Shown piece by piece: positions 1 through 12,563 of a DNA stretch of 64,000 nucleotides. A model generated the notes under the pieces. The model was not told where the DNA came from. It made no database searches and was given only the letters and a program-made list of their open reading frames with translations. Every line of letters starts with the position of its first letter. Position 1 is the stretch's first letter. The stretch spans positions 1,798,001 through 1,862,000 of the forward strand of contig LR025083.1 of the NCBI GenBank assembly GCA_900380265.1. Reading direction: 5' to 3'. The position numbers and the translations under genes were made by a program. Origin of the DNA: Serratia symbiotica (lineage in GTDB: Bacteria; Pseudomonadota; Gammaproteobacteria; Enterobacterales; Enterobacteriaceae).

Positions 1-3000
1 TTTCCTATTCTTGTACATTCAGCATCCCCAACCCAGCTATGCAACCCGGGTTGGGCTATTCCGCAGATATACATATGTAACTCAACCAACTAGTATTTGA
101 AGATCAGAGATTTATTTTACCTACAATAGGACACTAATAAAACAGTGTTCCGTCTAGAGTCAAGAGGCATACTACTTACAACTTATTATGCATTCATGAA
201 CTATGTAGTGAAAGTAACATATGTTGATCTTTATTAAACAAGTGAATGCCTACAAAAATCACTAAGCACTGACAGATGGGTGGCACCACTTTCCTCAAGC
301 CAGGTTGTGTCATGAAAGTATTTCCCGCATATCTATTTAGCCACCTACAATACTGGTAATCAAATGTATTTTTTAGCTCTTGTACTATTATGAACCAGCA
401 GAATAGACCAGAGGCTACAAAGCGTATTTAACAGCATAAGACATACAGCGAGTAGGTAACCTCTCCACGAGATATCTCAAATAATTAGCGGGCAGCGTGA
501 TCTGCGTACTATGAACAGTACTATACGGAACAATTTATGTCTCCACCTCACTGGTTCAACCCACTGCTCGGTGAACAAAACATCGACCCAGATACCAATA
601 TTTAGCAAATTCATGCTTTGCCAGCATGATAATCTTATCTAGAAAAATGAGATATTCACACTCTAAGCTAGCGAAACCGCTAATACGCCAAACAACTTAG
701 TACAAAACTTATCACAGGAATCTAAATAACTAGTTTAGAGCATGTGCCTCTACTACACTAGTGGTGACTCTACCAATATTACAAAAGCGTGGTTATAACT
801 TACCGCCAGTATTGAATACCTGCACTGATATCAATACATGTAATTAAATCAACCTTCATCACCGAATATTGTAACCCCAGGATTTAGTTTTATTTATCAG
901 TTTAAGTCTTTCAGCTTATTATTACAAAGGCGAAAATCTAAAAGACGTAATTCTCGCACATAATCTATCTTCAGTGAAGATGATCAGGTTACGTTCTTGA
1001 AAAAATGACTGAGTTATTTAACATCCTGCTGACTTCTATAACGGCTTTGTCATGCTCCACACCCGACAATCTACCCACAGTAATAATCTTTGGTAACTAA
1101 TTGGCCTTTATCTTACCGAGCGTTAGCATATCCTGCTGCACTAGGACAGTTGATTTCTATTTCTAATTCTACCAAAGCGAGTAGCGGGCTCAACGCTTTC
1201 AGCATTGAGCAATTTGCAGCCGAACACTGACGTTACTTCTCTATAATTCTTCTCTAGCTAAGAAGAACTATCATCTGGTGGATTCATTGGCGAAACTCCC
1301 GGCTGAGTGATAAGTAAATTATAGATAAACGGAGCCTATAAGCATGAAATACTATTTTAATAATCTGACACGTAGAACTCGTTAGTGTATATGATGGCGT
1401 CTAGATAAAACTGGCATCACACAGATGATATGGGATGCCAGTAACTAGATGCCACTCTAGAATTCTTTTCTAGAGCGCTACATAACTCAGGACCGGGCGA
1501 TCCTATTCAACTAAACTCAATCAAGAACATAGTTAGCAAAATAGATAGTGCTCGCCTTAAACTAGCGATACTTATCTGGGAGAAAGGTAAGACGCTCAAC
1601 TAATAACGTATCCTACCATGATTAGTTAAGCGTCTAGCATCAACCACAAAGCATTGCGGTCTTTGAAAGACCGTCCTAAGCAGGACAACAGTACAATCTT
1701 ACCATCCCTGCATTTTAAAATTCTTTATTTTGCACTTCAACTCTAGGCCACCCCTCTTAATCGGACCAGCCAACCTATGGCGGAATGTGATGCCATACAA
1801 TACGAGAGCTAATCGTCAATGTGCTATTGACCGCACTAACTGTTACATAATTGTCCACTCGGTTTTCGATACGCTACTCAGCAACTCGCATTACTTTCAA
1901 AATCTCGGAGCAACATAGCCTGTACTATGCTTAATAAGCATAGTCAACGATAAAGCTTTACTCAAGCAATTATGAATTAGGCAAACCTTATAAAGAGGGA
2001 TGATCTGCCAATAATTTAGTCTTTACTACACTGCATTCTCACCGACTTACTCTTACTTCCGGCTCATAATACACTACATTATCAGCGCACTACTCCATAT
2101 AGCAACTAAATGAGCGGGAATACAATTTCAAATTCTATCTTTGCCTAAAAGCAAAGATTATCGGCTGATGCAATAATGGTTGCGCTATTTTAGTCAGTCT
2201 GACTAACTAACCCGTGCAAGCTTATAAGTAGCACTATCAAAAAAGTTGACTGATTTACCTGTTCAGAAAGTCTGTCAAGACGCTATATAGCGTAAGGCAG
2301 GTTTGTGTAACTAGGACACATGCCTTGCATGCAGTAACTAACCGCGCAATGGCCATGTTCTTGCATAGTTTTTATGGGAGAAAATTCAATTTCTAGTGCT
2401 ATCAGGATAAGAACGCATCGAGGGATGCCTCTGGTTCTCCCCACTGCTAATATCACAACCTTATATAGCATACAGAAATACTGGTGGGTGTATCAAGAAG
2501 AAAGCGCAGCGGTTACTCATTATTTTCTGGATGCCATTCAGGAAATGGGCCTCGCATATCTATCGAACCAATATCTTTCCTCAGCTCTTTTACAAATACC
2601 AAGATCTTGCTGGTCAATAACCCTGTCTTACGCTACAGGCTATTCGACATCAATCATCCATTAAATTACTCCGCACAACCTACTGCAGGCCATGTTCGAT
2701 GATGGCGATAAACATACAGAAAACCCATGTAAATTATCTATGCTTTCCCGCGATTAAGGTTTCTCTTCTTAAAGCCTAATAGGCGTGTGCTTGGTTACTA
2801 AGTTGAGGTACAGAATAGTGCGTGACAATTGAAATTCCTGTGCTTTATTGAAGGGATACACAGTTATCTGCCTTTTGGAGCCAAAACTAATCCTTACGCT
2901 TTGCGTGGCACCCAGCACTCGTTAATCGCAGTTTGAAAAAGGAGTGCGAATGCTTGCCATCAGAACAAGAACCATTACAGCACAACGTAATATTGCTTGC

Positions 3001-6000
3001 AAATTACTTACCCCTAAAAACTAGCGCTAATCAACTATTCACAGCGCATTCTAAAAATCACCTGCCACACTTCTTATACAGCCTCAAGAATGCCTATGCG
3101 CGCAAATGGCCTTGTATAGTCCTAGTGTTCAAATAGAGTCTATCTATTCTAAGCTATCTATTGTTGGCGATGGAATCGCTATACAAATACGTGGCTCATA
3201 TCTTTTAATCTTTTCAATTGTATCCTATTGCGCGCTTACATCGACTTCTTCAAGGCAGACACTGCATAGTCTGATTGCACTATGCATAGTTATACCTTAA
3301 CCAAAACAATAGATCAGAGCAGTTTCAAGATATATTTACCTCTTAGACTCGGGAACTTCTATACATATTGCATGATTCCTCGTTAGCTAATTAGAATTTA
3401 ATCCCGGTTTGTGATGGCAGGGAATAACCGCTCTTCCTAGACCTAAGCTTAGCTCCCAAAGCTAGCGCCTGCGTTGTTCTCGTCCGTCATCTTAACGTAA
3501 CTAGTTTAGTTGACAAGAAACCAAAGGCAACATCACACCGTCCTGAAGCCAATCGCTAATAGATATATGCCGCAGCCACAGGAATTCTAGAACGCTATGG
3601 CCTGTATATTTTGCTAGGCATATCCATAAAGAAGCTCGATTGTAACATGCCTGGAACAAGTCTTATACGGTCTTTGTGAGCAAAGTAGGATGGCTAGTCG
3701 ACCTTGCGTGCCAGCACGATTTACCATTACACAAACTAAATGGTAGCGCTGTATTCCATATTATAGACAAACCATATCTTCCTATCTAGATATTGCCTAG
3801 AAATCAAATTTACTTGAACACATTGCAAACTTTATATATCTAGATATAGCTAGCTAGCTTTTTGATAAAAACACTACCCATATGCGGAGTTATCGCATGA
3901 TCAGATAGATCATCTACTTCAACTATAAGCTAATTACACCCTAACGAACCACATACCGATTTTTGCTCTGAATTAATTTAATATACAAATTTCCTGTGCA
4001 TTAGGCTAAGGCACAAAATAACTGCAAGTAGTAATGAAAAACAAAAACGTAAACCTACGAACAGGGTATTCGTCTAGAACTGCCCGATACAGCAATTCAC
4101 CTAGAGCACCAGTTAGAATCTTATTTGTTACCACTAGATAGTGTTCAACTGAACACCGGCCCTGAATTTATATAAATATACCTTAAGGACATAGGATAAA
4201 TTGCTATTACAAGCGGTGATCTTGGCGTTTGGTATCTGTTGTATATCTCGCTCACACCTTAGCAGAGGCAATACATATCCTTATATTGTTATGTGACTCC
4301 TATTTCCTCAGCGAGAAGCCGTGGCACTTACCAGGTATTTGCTAACACTTCTCGCTATAGTCAAGCAAGACCAATTATATCCTACTGTTCTAAATACATT
4401 ACAAACACTGAGATACAAAGGCAGTACTGTAAACTAGGTTCACTGTTTTATCCATACGCTCATGCACGCCTCAGCCGGTCCATTGAAACGCACCAATGAG
4501 GCGTTTCTTGGGAAGTCCTTCTGTTTTAGGCAAGTCCCAAAAGCCACCTGCTTTAGCATTCTCTGGATATACTGTTACAGGCATAACGCTTTGATACTCA
4601 AATGATAAATATAAAGTGATTAGCGGCGCCTCTACTGTGCATACTTTTTGGATCTACAGCCCAGATAGCGCCTTCTATCTCTCTGTGACTTAACACGCCA
4701 CATATCTCTACCAATTGCCTGCGATGCACACTTTCAAAGCTACCTGCAGCTCATAAGAAAGTGGAAAGGTAGTGCCGCTTGAATGGACGCTACGCGCACC
4801 TAGTTCTTTAGTCATCTAGTTTAAAGCCCATTCACCATCATAAAATGCACACAGCTATTATCTAAGCACCGATATTTTAACTCCTCACCGACACTTAAGA
4901 ATCACATCCCCCACTAACCAGGCAATTTACTTTAAAATAGCTAGCCTACTTTCGTGGGCGAGTTGTTATAAAAATTTAGCGCAGCACTAGCTGCTAGTGA
5001 CAAACCTCAAACTTGCTATTGGCTTTATAAGTCGCTCTCACAATTATGAACGAGGTGATCCATAGGGGAGATTGGCCGCCATTTTACAGTACCTTACTGT
5101 GGAATAGTGGATAATATCCGACACCAATAAATGCGGAAACAGTATGACTAATCCAGCAACATCCAAGCCACTTATCCGCTATTCCCTGTAGCCTTAAAAC
5201 CCAGGTATCTTGGATGCCCGCTACACATACAATATTGCACTGAGCAATAATCCTGAATCTTTATCTTATCAGGAGCTATGAGTTAGTGAGAGGATCTAAA
5301 ATCGTCGGTTCACGCTAACTAACTTTAGATAACCAGGTGGTGGTTGATGGAGCGAACCGTAGCAACTTGTCGACAGCGTTAGTCACGCTGAGGTTATATA
5401 TTTGATGAACAGGAAAAACATAATAGCATATTAGGTGCAGGATGAGCACAGTATGGGTACACACAAAAGTGTTAACCAATAGGGATGTCTCTTCGCTGCC
5501 CGTGATTCAGTCGGCAAGCAAGAGATCTACCCATATTGTCAGATAGTTTTTGACTACCACCTGTTCTACTTTGAAGCAATTATTTGGCATAACGGCATAC
5601 TAATTACTCTAACCTCATTTATACGACCCACGTTATCAACGGTCTTAAATACTCAAGAACGCCTACTATAGCCTTAACATGCAGTAAGAATTGTCGATGC
5701 AGGTGAAACCAGGCCTTACCAGTCAAAGAGGTCTCTGTTTACGCGCCAATCTGAGATAGGCTAACTACCTATCCGCTCACAATAGCAAGGCTTCACACCA
5801 TTAAGGATTCAGCTGGTGCCGCACTAGCCTATCCTTCCTCAGACAACTAATTTTCTGCATGCCTTATTCCACTATTATTACTTTGATATTTAATAAACAG
5901 AATGAATATCTAAATTAGCGTAGAGTAATATTCTGAAAAATTCCTGGTCAATTTTATGATTATCAATATCAATATTGATTAATCATATCGGTCTTTTTAT

Positions 6001-8059
6001 ACTTTTTATAAAGTGGAATGATCATTATGGGTGTCATACAGTTCAGATGTAAGGATCTGACTTTTTATTATCTGCAAGCGCCAATGCTCAGATCTCAAAG
6101 CAGATGACCACTAAATAGTACTTGTAAGCAGATAAATTATCTTCCTATTAATTATCTGCGAAGAATTTCTATTCTAACTCTTTTAGTACGCGTGCATCAA
6201 GCAATACTACTAGCATCAGTAGTACTAGACTGCCTACGGAATCAATCCAAAATTACTTATTAAATTGCGGGGTCTAATTTTCGTGACGATATTATTGCAT
6301 TCCGTCTACTTAGTAAGTGATTTCTATCATTTCGCGATAAACGTTGATATCGATGACGTTTTGCAATATATATACTAGTATCATCAAACACCTACTCAAG
6401 TGCAGAGTACGGGCTGCTTGGCTCGTAAAAGGGACATTGTAGGGTCAATTCAGCTACAATATCTGAATTCTGCAATTATGACAACTATAGCAGCAAGCTC
6501 AAGCTTAGCAACCTATTAATACGGGTGAGTTTACCGATACATGACCTGCTAAGTCCGCTTAATACCGGAAAAATGATTACACCTGTGCCTGAGAATACTT
6601 ATTTATGGTTATGCATCACCGAGCTAATTGCAATGAAAGGGCATCAAGAAATCTCATCTGCGAGATGGCTTTTCAAGCGTGTACAGTTATCCTCGCAGCA
6701 AACAAAATACCTACGTTTCTTTGCACGATATAAAAGCTATTGACTAATAAGATAGGGAAATGTATAGCAAATCCTTTTCTCTTCAATCGAAGATCCGCTA
6801 AAGATTTAATGACAAAAAACCAGGAATTAAAATGAACTAATTCACAGGTGTCACTAAAAGTATTAATCACGGACTCTTTCTGAACAGGAAGTTAGATATT
6901 ACCTACCTAAGATGTGTCATCAGTATACGTGAAAAATTCTGACATTTATTAGAATACTACTATATATAATTCTGCCAGTCTTATCACAAGACTGTAAATA
7001 TAAATTCTGAAATCATATCAATGCGTAGCATGAGTAACAATTGTCAGACTTGTTCTAAAATCCTAACAACCTTCAATAACCAATATCGTATTTGCCTCAT
7101 AGATTTAACAGCTAGCTATTTGAATTTTCAGACTATAAGGCAAGTACCTTGTATTTCATAGATATTCTAAAAACCCTATTTACCGCTAGCCTAAAAATCA
7201 TTATAACCAAGCGCTAAACCAACTTGCTACAATTATATCCTTATCGATGATTTGTGAATCTATTCCATCATTGAACATTATATACACCTTATTATTTTAA
7301 GATGATTCCCGGTTATGCATAGGAATCCCTCAAATATAAGGTAAAGGCTGAATAGATCTCCTATAGAGACACTTTCAACCCCTCTTCTTGCACAGCCATA
7401 GAAGGAGAGATGCAAGTCTATCCAGGTTCATAGGGGAAGACATCTTCTGCTAGAAGGAGGGCGATTGAAGCAAATAGCTGTGAACAGCAATTTGTCATAC
7501 AATTCAAAACTAACATATAGTACATTCCAATATTGGCAATAGCAGTTCCCTATATAACGGAAACATAAAACTCCTCTACCAAACTAACGTATTAGCAGTA
7601 TTCTAAACAGTCAAATTGACACAATGATACTAGCTTAATGACATTAACGCTAGTAAACCTGATAGCTGTACAATTTTAATAGAAATCACTTATGATTGAA
7701 AATTTATCCAATATTGCCATCTAAATCAGCTAGAGATGACACGAAACTCAATTCATAAATCTTATTTTAGCGACAACCTAGAACTAGCAGCCACTACCTA
7801 TTTCAGGTATTTTATCGGCAATCTTGCCTTATTTCTGGAAACATTGCTCAACGCATCAATATCAATCATTTATTTATTTTTCTGGGTCTTATTCTTATAA
7901 CAGATGATAGGCTGCTTTTATTTTGATATCCTTACAACCGAATAGTAAGTGTGTGACAGATATTTGGTCTTTATTCCACTATTTCATCTGACAGATTTTA
8001 TGTCATAACTTGGACAAGATTTAATTCTCCTTGCGCCTCTTAGCAAAGAAGGCATACTT
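1..8059. other. Gene-free decayed region downstream of trpS
   Basis: I find no open reading frame here that I can tie to a protein family. Short open stretches exist (for example 2374-2664 plus and 6525-6743 plus) but they have no recognisable motif or convincing ribosome binding site. All frames are dense in stops. In relatives this side of trpS carries genes such as cysG/nir or ppiA, and I could not see their traces. Several short perfect hairpins occur (for example 1657-1673, 1924-1944, 2190-2206). I read it as old pseudogene and intergenic DNA. Confidence 0.7.
1924..1944. repeat. Perfect inverted repeat, 10-bp arms, 1-nt centre
   Basis: The left arm ACTATGCTTA at 1924-1933 is matched exactly by TAAGCATAGT at 1935-1944 around a single A. 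No gene lies nearby and no T-run follows, so it does not look like a terminator. It belongs to the set of short-loop palindromes scattered through this window. Confidence 0.9.
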
Positions 8060-9076
8060 TTACTTTTCCCGTAATCGCGGCGCTACAAAGCCAACCGCCT
8101 GATAAACTTTCTCCAAGGTTTCCTGGGCGCGCCCACGTGCCTTAGTAGCACCGTCTTGCATCACCTGATGTAAGTAGCCTTCGTCTTTCCGTAATTTGTA
8201 ATAACGTAATTGAAATTCTCTTAACATGCCTGACACAGCTTCTGCCAGCACGACTTTTAGCTGACCATACATCTTCCCAGAAAATTCAGCTTCTAACTGA
8301 ACGATGTTTTTCCCCGTCACGCCAAATAGGATATCCAGCAAATTGGAGACGCCTGCTTTATTGATGACGTCATAACGGATGACTGGAGGCTCTTCAGAGT
8401 CTGTCATTGCACGCTTGATTTTTTTAGTCACTGCGCGCGGATCTTCCAGCAACCCAATGACGTTATTACGGTTAATATCCGACTTAGACATCTTTTTGTG
8501 CGGGTCCTGCAACGCCATCACACGCGCACCAGATTTAGGAATAAAAGCTTCTGGCACCTTAAACACTTCACCATACAATGCATTAAAGCGCTGGCTCACA
8601 TCGCGACTTAACTCAAGATGCTGTTTTTGATCTTCGCCAACCGGCACTTGATGTGCCTGATACAGCAGGATGTCTGCCGCCATTAGAACCGGGTAGCTGA
8701 AGAGACCAGCGTTCACGTTCTCTGGATAGCGCATCGATTTATCCTTGAACTGAGTCATGCGACCTAATTCACCGAAATAGGTGTAGCAGTTCAGTATCCA
8801 AGCTAGTTGAGTATGCTCAGGTACCTGCGTCTGTAAGAAGATCGTGCTCTTTTCTGGATCAATACCACAAGCCAAGTACAATGCCAGTGTATCTAGCGTA
8901 GCTCTTTGTAGTTTCTCGGCATCTTGTCGCATAGTGATGGCGTGTAGATCTACTACACAGTAAATACAGTCGTAGTCATCCTGCATCTGAACCCACTGAC
9001 GCAGTGCTCCCATGTAGTTACCGATAGTTAACTCTCCAGACGGCTGTGCGCCACTAAATACGATAGGCTTACTCAT
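8060..9076 (-). CDS. trpS: Tryptophanyl-tRNA synthetase TrpS
   Basis: This class I aminoacyl-tRNA synthetase charges tRNA-Trp with tryptophan in the cytoplasm, using ATP. The protein is 338 residues, close to the E. coli length of 334. The HIGH-equivalent motif TIGN is at residues 17-20 and KMSKS at 195-199, both in the normal places, and the nucleotide-binding start [10 protein letters not shown] is intact. I start it at the ATG at 9076 (MSKPIVFSG) because the family begins exactly there; the frame stays open 16 codons upstream to 9124, but that extension is unlike any TrpS. It is the last gene of the ancestral aroK-aroB-damX-dam-rpe-gph-trpS operon; gph, just upstream, is a relic. No strong Shine-Dalgarno is visible. 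All core regions are uninterrupted, so it is very probably functional and essential for translation. Confidence 0.98.
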   Translation of the reverse strand: MSKPIVFSGAQPSGELTIGNYMGALRQWVQMQDDYDCIYCVVDLHAITMRQDAEKLQRATLDTLALYLACGIDPEKSTIFLQTQVPEHTQLAWILNCYTYFGELGRMTQFKDKSMRYPENVNAGLFSYPVLMAADILLYQAHQVPVGEDQKQHLELSRDVSQRFNALYGEVFKVPEAFIPKSGARVMALQDPHKKMSKSDINRNNVIGLLEDPRAVTKKIKRAMTDSEEPPVIRYDVINKAGVSNLLDILFGVTGKNIVQLEAEFSGKMYGQLKVVLAEAVSGMLREFQLRYYKLRKDEGYLHQVMQDGATKARGRAQETLEKVYQAVGFVAPRLREK

Positions 9077-9124
9077 TTTCAAATTTTCTGATCTTCTTAA
9101 AAAATAGCTAAGAACGAGCAACAA

Positions 9125-9650
9125 ATCAGCGAGGCGTCCATCGCCCTTAAATTCGGATTATTATACTCCCATCACCCTAATTATACGCATAGGCCGAGCT
9201 TATAGATTAAAAAGTTCAGTTAGTTTTCCCTGAATATTATTGGGCGAATCTCAAGCGAGAAACAACTGGTTATCATTCGGACTAGTTTGCCAAGCAGCAG
9301 ATATGGCAGTGCTCAGTACGATTTCCCTTATATCATCACTACTGGTTATTAGCAATAACCAACATAATTTTAGCATACCTGTGGCTACAGCCGACTAACC
9401 ATGACAATAGTTAGTCAGTAGAAATGTTCGCAGCGTTCACGTAATGGGCTGGCCTAGTGGGTTACGCTGATACTGCCACCCAGTAAAGTACGCGTTCTAC
9501 TAGTATCTAAACACCGACACGATCCAAGTAATTAAAGAAGCTACCGCTATCAGAAGTCCATTACAGATGGACGGATCAAGAGAAACTCCCAAGCATACTT
9601 TAGCTATCCAAACACGGCATTTACATCACAACCAAAGAACAGATCGAGGA
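9125..9650 (-). pseudogene. gph: Relic of gph (phosphoglycolate phosphatase)
   Basis: Gph is a HAD-family phosphatase removing 2-phosphoglycolate, encoded between rpe and trpS in enterobacteria. The minus strand of this interval has no long ORF, but about 9228-9281 reads SPNDNQLFLA, stop, DSPNNIQGK, matching the HAD motif region LFVGDSRNDIQAAK, with a stop codon inside it. The interval (about 0.53 kb) is shorter than an intact gene (about 0.75 kb), so deletions have accumulated. Position, strand and motif agree. The ends are approximate. Confidence 0.62.
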
Positions 9651-9653
9651 AAA

Positions 9654-10331
9654 TCAACTATGAACCACCGCCGCCAATTCTCTGCGCATATCATCAATGA
9701 CTTTACGATAATCGGGCTCCCCGAAGATCGCCGATCCAGCAACAAACATGTCAGCACCCGAAGCAGCGATAGCGGCGATATTATCGACCTTTACCCCACC
9801 ATCGACTGATAAACGAATATTGCGGCCACTCAAGCCAATAAGCTTGCTCACTTGGCGAAGTTTGCGCAACGTGCCTTGAATCAATGACTGACCACCGAAT
9901 CCCGGATTCACTAACATGATTAGGATTACATCGATTATATCCATCGTATAATCAAGATAAGTCAGCGGGGTAGCCGGATTCAATACCAGGCCAGGCTTAC
10001 AGCCATATTCTTTGATCAGTTGAAGGGTACGAACGATATGTTCTGAAGCTTCAGGGTGGAAAGTGATATAAGTAGCGCCGGCCTTAGCGAAGGCAGGCAC
10101 GATGCGATCTACAGGTTTTATCATCAAGTGCACATCGATTGGCACAGTAATTCCATAATTTCTGAGGGCTTCACAAACCATAGGGCCGATAGTCAGATTA
10201 GGAACATAATGGTTATCCATAACATCAAAATGCACAACATCGCCGCCCGCAGCGATCATATTAGTGGTATCTTCACCTAAACGGGAAAAATCTGCCGCCA
10301 GAATGGACGGGGCAATCAAAAACTTATTCAT
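9654..10331 (-). CDS. rpe: Ribulose-phosphate 3-epimerase Rpe
   Basis: The enzyme interconverts D-ribulose 5-phosphate and D-xylulose 5-phosphate in the cytoplasmic pentose phosphate pathway. The 225-residue protein has the same length as E. coli Rpe. The metal-binding and catalytic residues of this TIM-barrel family are present: His34 and Asp36 in [10 protein letters not shown], His68 in DVHLM, and Asp177 in SVDGGV. The phosphate-binding loops NPGFGGQS (142-149) and VAGSAIF (197-203) are intact. The start ATG at 10331 gives the family N-terminus with Ser9 in APSI. It follows dam by 31 nt on the same strand, as in the enterobacterial operon, so dam and rpe are probably cotranscribed. A Ser-to-Leu change beside Met139 relative to E. 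coli is the only odd point near the active site. Very likely functional. Confidence 0.97.
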   Translation of the reverse strand: MNKFLIAPSILAADFSRLGEDTTNMIAAGGDVVHFDVMDNHYVPNLTIGPMVCEALRNYGITVPIDVHLMIKPVDRIVPAFAKAGATYITFHPEASEHIVRTLQLIKEYGCKPGLVLNPATPLTYLDYTMDIIDVILIMLVNPGFGGQSLIQGTLRKLRQVSKLIGLSGRNIRLSVDGGVKVDNIAAIAASGADMFVAGSAIFGEPDYRKVIDDMRRELAAVVHS

Positions 10332-10362
10332 CCGCTACTCTAGACTCTTACGGGTTAAATGT

Positions 10363-11199
10363 TTATAGGCCTAGGTATTGTCCAGCTCCACAATACAACG
10401 CCAAAAGCTCATTTACTTTACCACGCCCAAAAGCATTACAACTGATAGTACGACGCGCCTGTACCACATACAACGAAGCTTGCTGGTACCAGTCACGTGT
10501 CAACTCAGTATCATGATTAGAAATCAATACTGGCACCTGACTCTCTATAGAAATCTGATGTGCTATCCGCGCTAGATCTTGCTGGTCGATCATGCTGAAG
10601 CTATTAGTGTGATACGCAGTAAAATTAGCCGTCGCGGATAAGGGGGCGTAAGGCGGGTCACAATACACAACTGTACCGTGTATTGCTTTTGCCATAGTAG
10701 TACGATAATTGCCGCATAAAAAAGTGGCATTTCGAGATTTTTCAGCAAACCAGTACAGTTCACCCTCAGGGAAATAGGGCTTTGTATAACGACCAAAAGG
10801 CACGTTGAACTCGCCGCGCAGATTATACCGACACAATCCGTTATAACAGTGGCGGTTCAGATATAAAAACAGCAGTGCCCGCCGATAGGTATTGATAGTA
10901 GCATTGAACTCTTTCCGTAGTAAGTAAAATTGATCTGAATTATTAAATTCATGCCTGAAAAGAATACCCGCATCACGCACAAAATCGTCTGTGTACCCCT
11001 TCACGATATTATATAGGTTAATCAGATCGGTGTTGATATCGGCGAGAATATAAGCATCATACTCTGTATTCAGAAAAATTGAACCTGCCCCTATAAATGG
11101 CTCAATTAAGCAGTCTCCCGCGGGAAGATGACGACGAATCTCGTCTACCAAGGGGTATTTCCCACCAGCCCATTTTAAAAAAGCGCGGTTTTTTTTCAT
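10363..11199 (-). CDS. dam: DNA adenine methyltransferase Dam (GATC)
   Basis: Dam transfers a methyl group from S-adenosylmethionine to N6 of adenine in GATC, marking strands for mismatch repair and timing replication initiation. The 278-residue protein matches the E. coli length. The AdoMet motif FIGAGS is at residues 35-40 (after KWAGGK at 9-14) and the catalytic DPPY at 181-184. DNA-contact residues known from E. coli Dam are kept at the same numbers: Arg116, Tyr119, Asn120 and Arg124. The start MKKNRAFLKWAGGK is the family start. It lies directly upstream of rpe; damX and aroB further upstream are decayed, so a promoter near the gene may now be needed (a TACAAT-like box lies at 11237-11242 on the minus strand). 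The C-terminus from about residue 257 differs from E. coli but no motif is lost. Confidence 0.97.
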   Translation of the reverse strand: MKKNRAFLKWAGGKYPLVDEIRRHLPAGDCLIEPFIGAGSIFLNTEYDAYILADINTDLINLYNIVKGYTDDFVRDAGILFRHEFNNSDQFYLLRKEFNATINTYRRALLFLYLNRHCYNGLCRYNLRGEFNVPFGRYTKPYFPEGELYWFAEKSRNATFLCGNYRTTMAKAIHGTVVYCDPPYAPLSATANFTAYHTNSFSMIDQQDLARIAHQISIESQVPVLISNHDTELTRDWYQQASLYVVQARRTISCNAFGRGKVNELLALYCGAGQYLGL

Positions 11200-11215
11200 A
11201 CCGTCAATTAGCTAT

Positions 11216-12530
11216 TTATATAATGCAGAGCGTCGGATTGTACCCTTTTCCAAGCAGCACGTCAGGACGAAAATCTAAATGATTTATTTTGTCTCTTTTA
11301 TAATGCAGATGAAGACCGAATCTAATAGGTCCCAGCCCGCACATCCGACTGAAACCTTGGTATGGCCAGTTTCTTTTCTTCAAAAGCTTTATACTGGTCA
11401 CTTGCCAAAAAAATACCACGCCTTTCAACTCCCTGAGTAGAAAACCAGACGTGCCACCTTCTTCTTAGCGTTAGTTAACAACCTATCAAATTCAATACCT
11501 TGCTGAATTGCAGGGTCTAGTGCTTCCTCACTGCGAACGACAAATAATACCGCTTACTGTTTATTTGTCGTAGAAGAAGTTAAGGTTTATACTGAGACTC
11601 AAGCTCAGTTTGTAGTGTATAGGACGACCTATGCTTACCGCTGTCGTCGGTAGTGTACTGTGCTATCTATGAGATTGCATTACTGCCATTGGACGGCAGT
11701 TCTTATTTCTGTCGCCGCTGCCATCAGAATCGTTGATTGCGCCGAATTTATATTGATGTGGTATGTCAACCAAGCATCTTTCAGAGAAAACGCATTTGCT
11801 ATCTTATCCAACAACCTAGTAGGTTACTACTCCCAGCCTTATGAAAAATTTGGTTAAGCGATAGAGAGCTAACATACTATGGATATAATTGTGCCACCCT
11901 ACTAGGCTGTTTGACTGCTCAACTCTAACAAACAGAAGATCATATTGATATTTTCTCACTTTGTTTTACTTTCTTTTCTGCCTGCTTCATGTTTGCCCGG
12001 TTCCTTCACTAACACCCCCATTCTAATAAGCAATAGTGGAAATACACAATAGCAATAACAATCGTGCATGGATTCCACAACACGGGAAAGAAGATACCAT
12101 CTGTAGTATGGCGAATACACAGGTGAGAAACACGGCTCTTAGCTTTGAGATTGTCTGACCGTTTAAACTTATCTATCTAACTCTTTTAGCTAGAAGCAAA
12201 TGCAACTTTCCAAAAGAGCAGATTAGCGCGGACCTGGTCAGGCTACACTTATCATGGTTTTAGTTATTAGTAATGCATCGTCTCACTGCAAATTACATAT
12301 TTATTAGTTTTCCTTTTACCCCAGTACTTGATTAAGTATACAATGATAGGAAATGAATAATTAATTATGCTTGAGATTTAACTTGAAGCTTATCCCTAAA
12401 GCCTGCTGAATCAGGTTCTAACTGAGTTTATTACTAGCTTAACCCGCTCCCTGTAAATATATTTTGAATATATAAAATATTAACGTTAACTACTTTATAC
12501 TAACTTTACTTGATTTAACTAAATCTGCTC
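11216..12530 (-). pseudogene. damX: Probable slot and faint relic of damX
   Basis: In relatives damX, encoding a SPOR-domain cell-division protein, lies between aroB and dam. Here the interval between the aroB relic and dam is of the right size (about 1.3 kb) but contains no long ORF. Near 11345-11410 the minus strand reads SDQYKAFEEKKLAI, which resembles the last helix of a SPOR domain (compare the enterobacterial pattern ASKEEAKKAVSTL). This match is weak, and the assignment rests mainly on position. The rest is stop-rich. Confidence 0.35.
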
Positions 12531-12535
12531 CATGT

Positions 12536-12563
12536 GATTCTGGCGGCGATTGCCGCCAGAATC
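12536..12563. repeat. Perfect hairpin, 12-bp arms, 4-nt loop, at the end of the aroB relic
   Basis: GATTCTGGCGGC at 12536-12547 is followed by the loop GATT and then the exact reverse complement at 12552-12563. It is GC-rich and would be a stable stem in RNA, but no U-run follows on either strand, so it is not a typical intrinsic terminator. It sits about where aroB would end and could be either a relic or a newly templated repeat. Confidence 0.85.
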
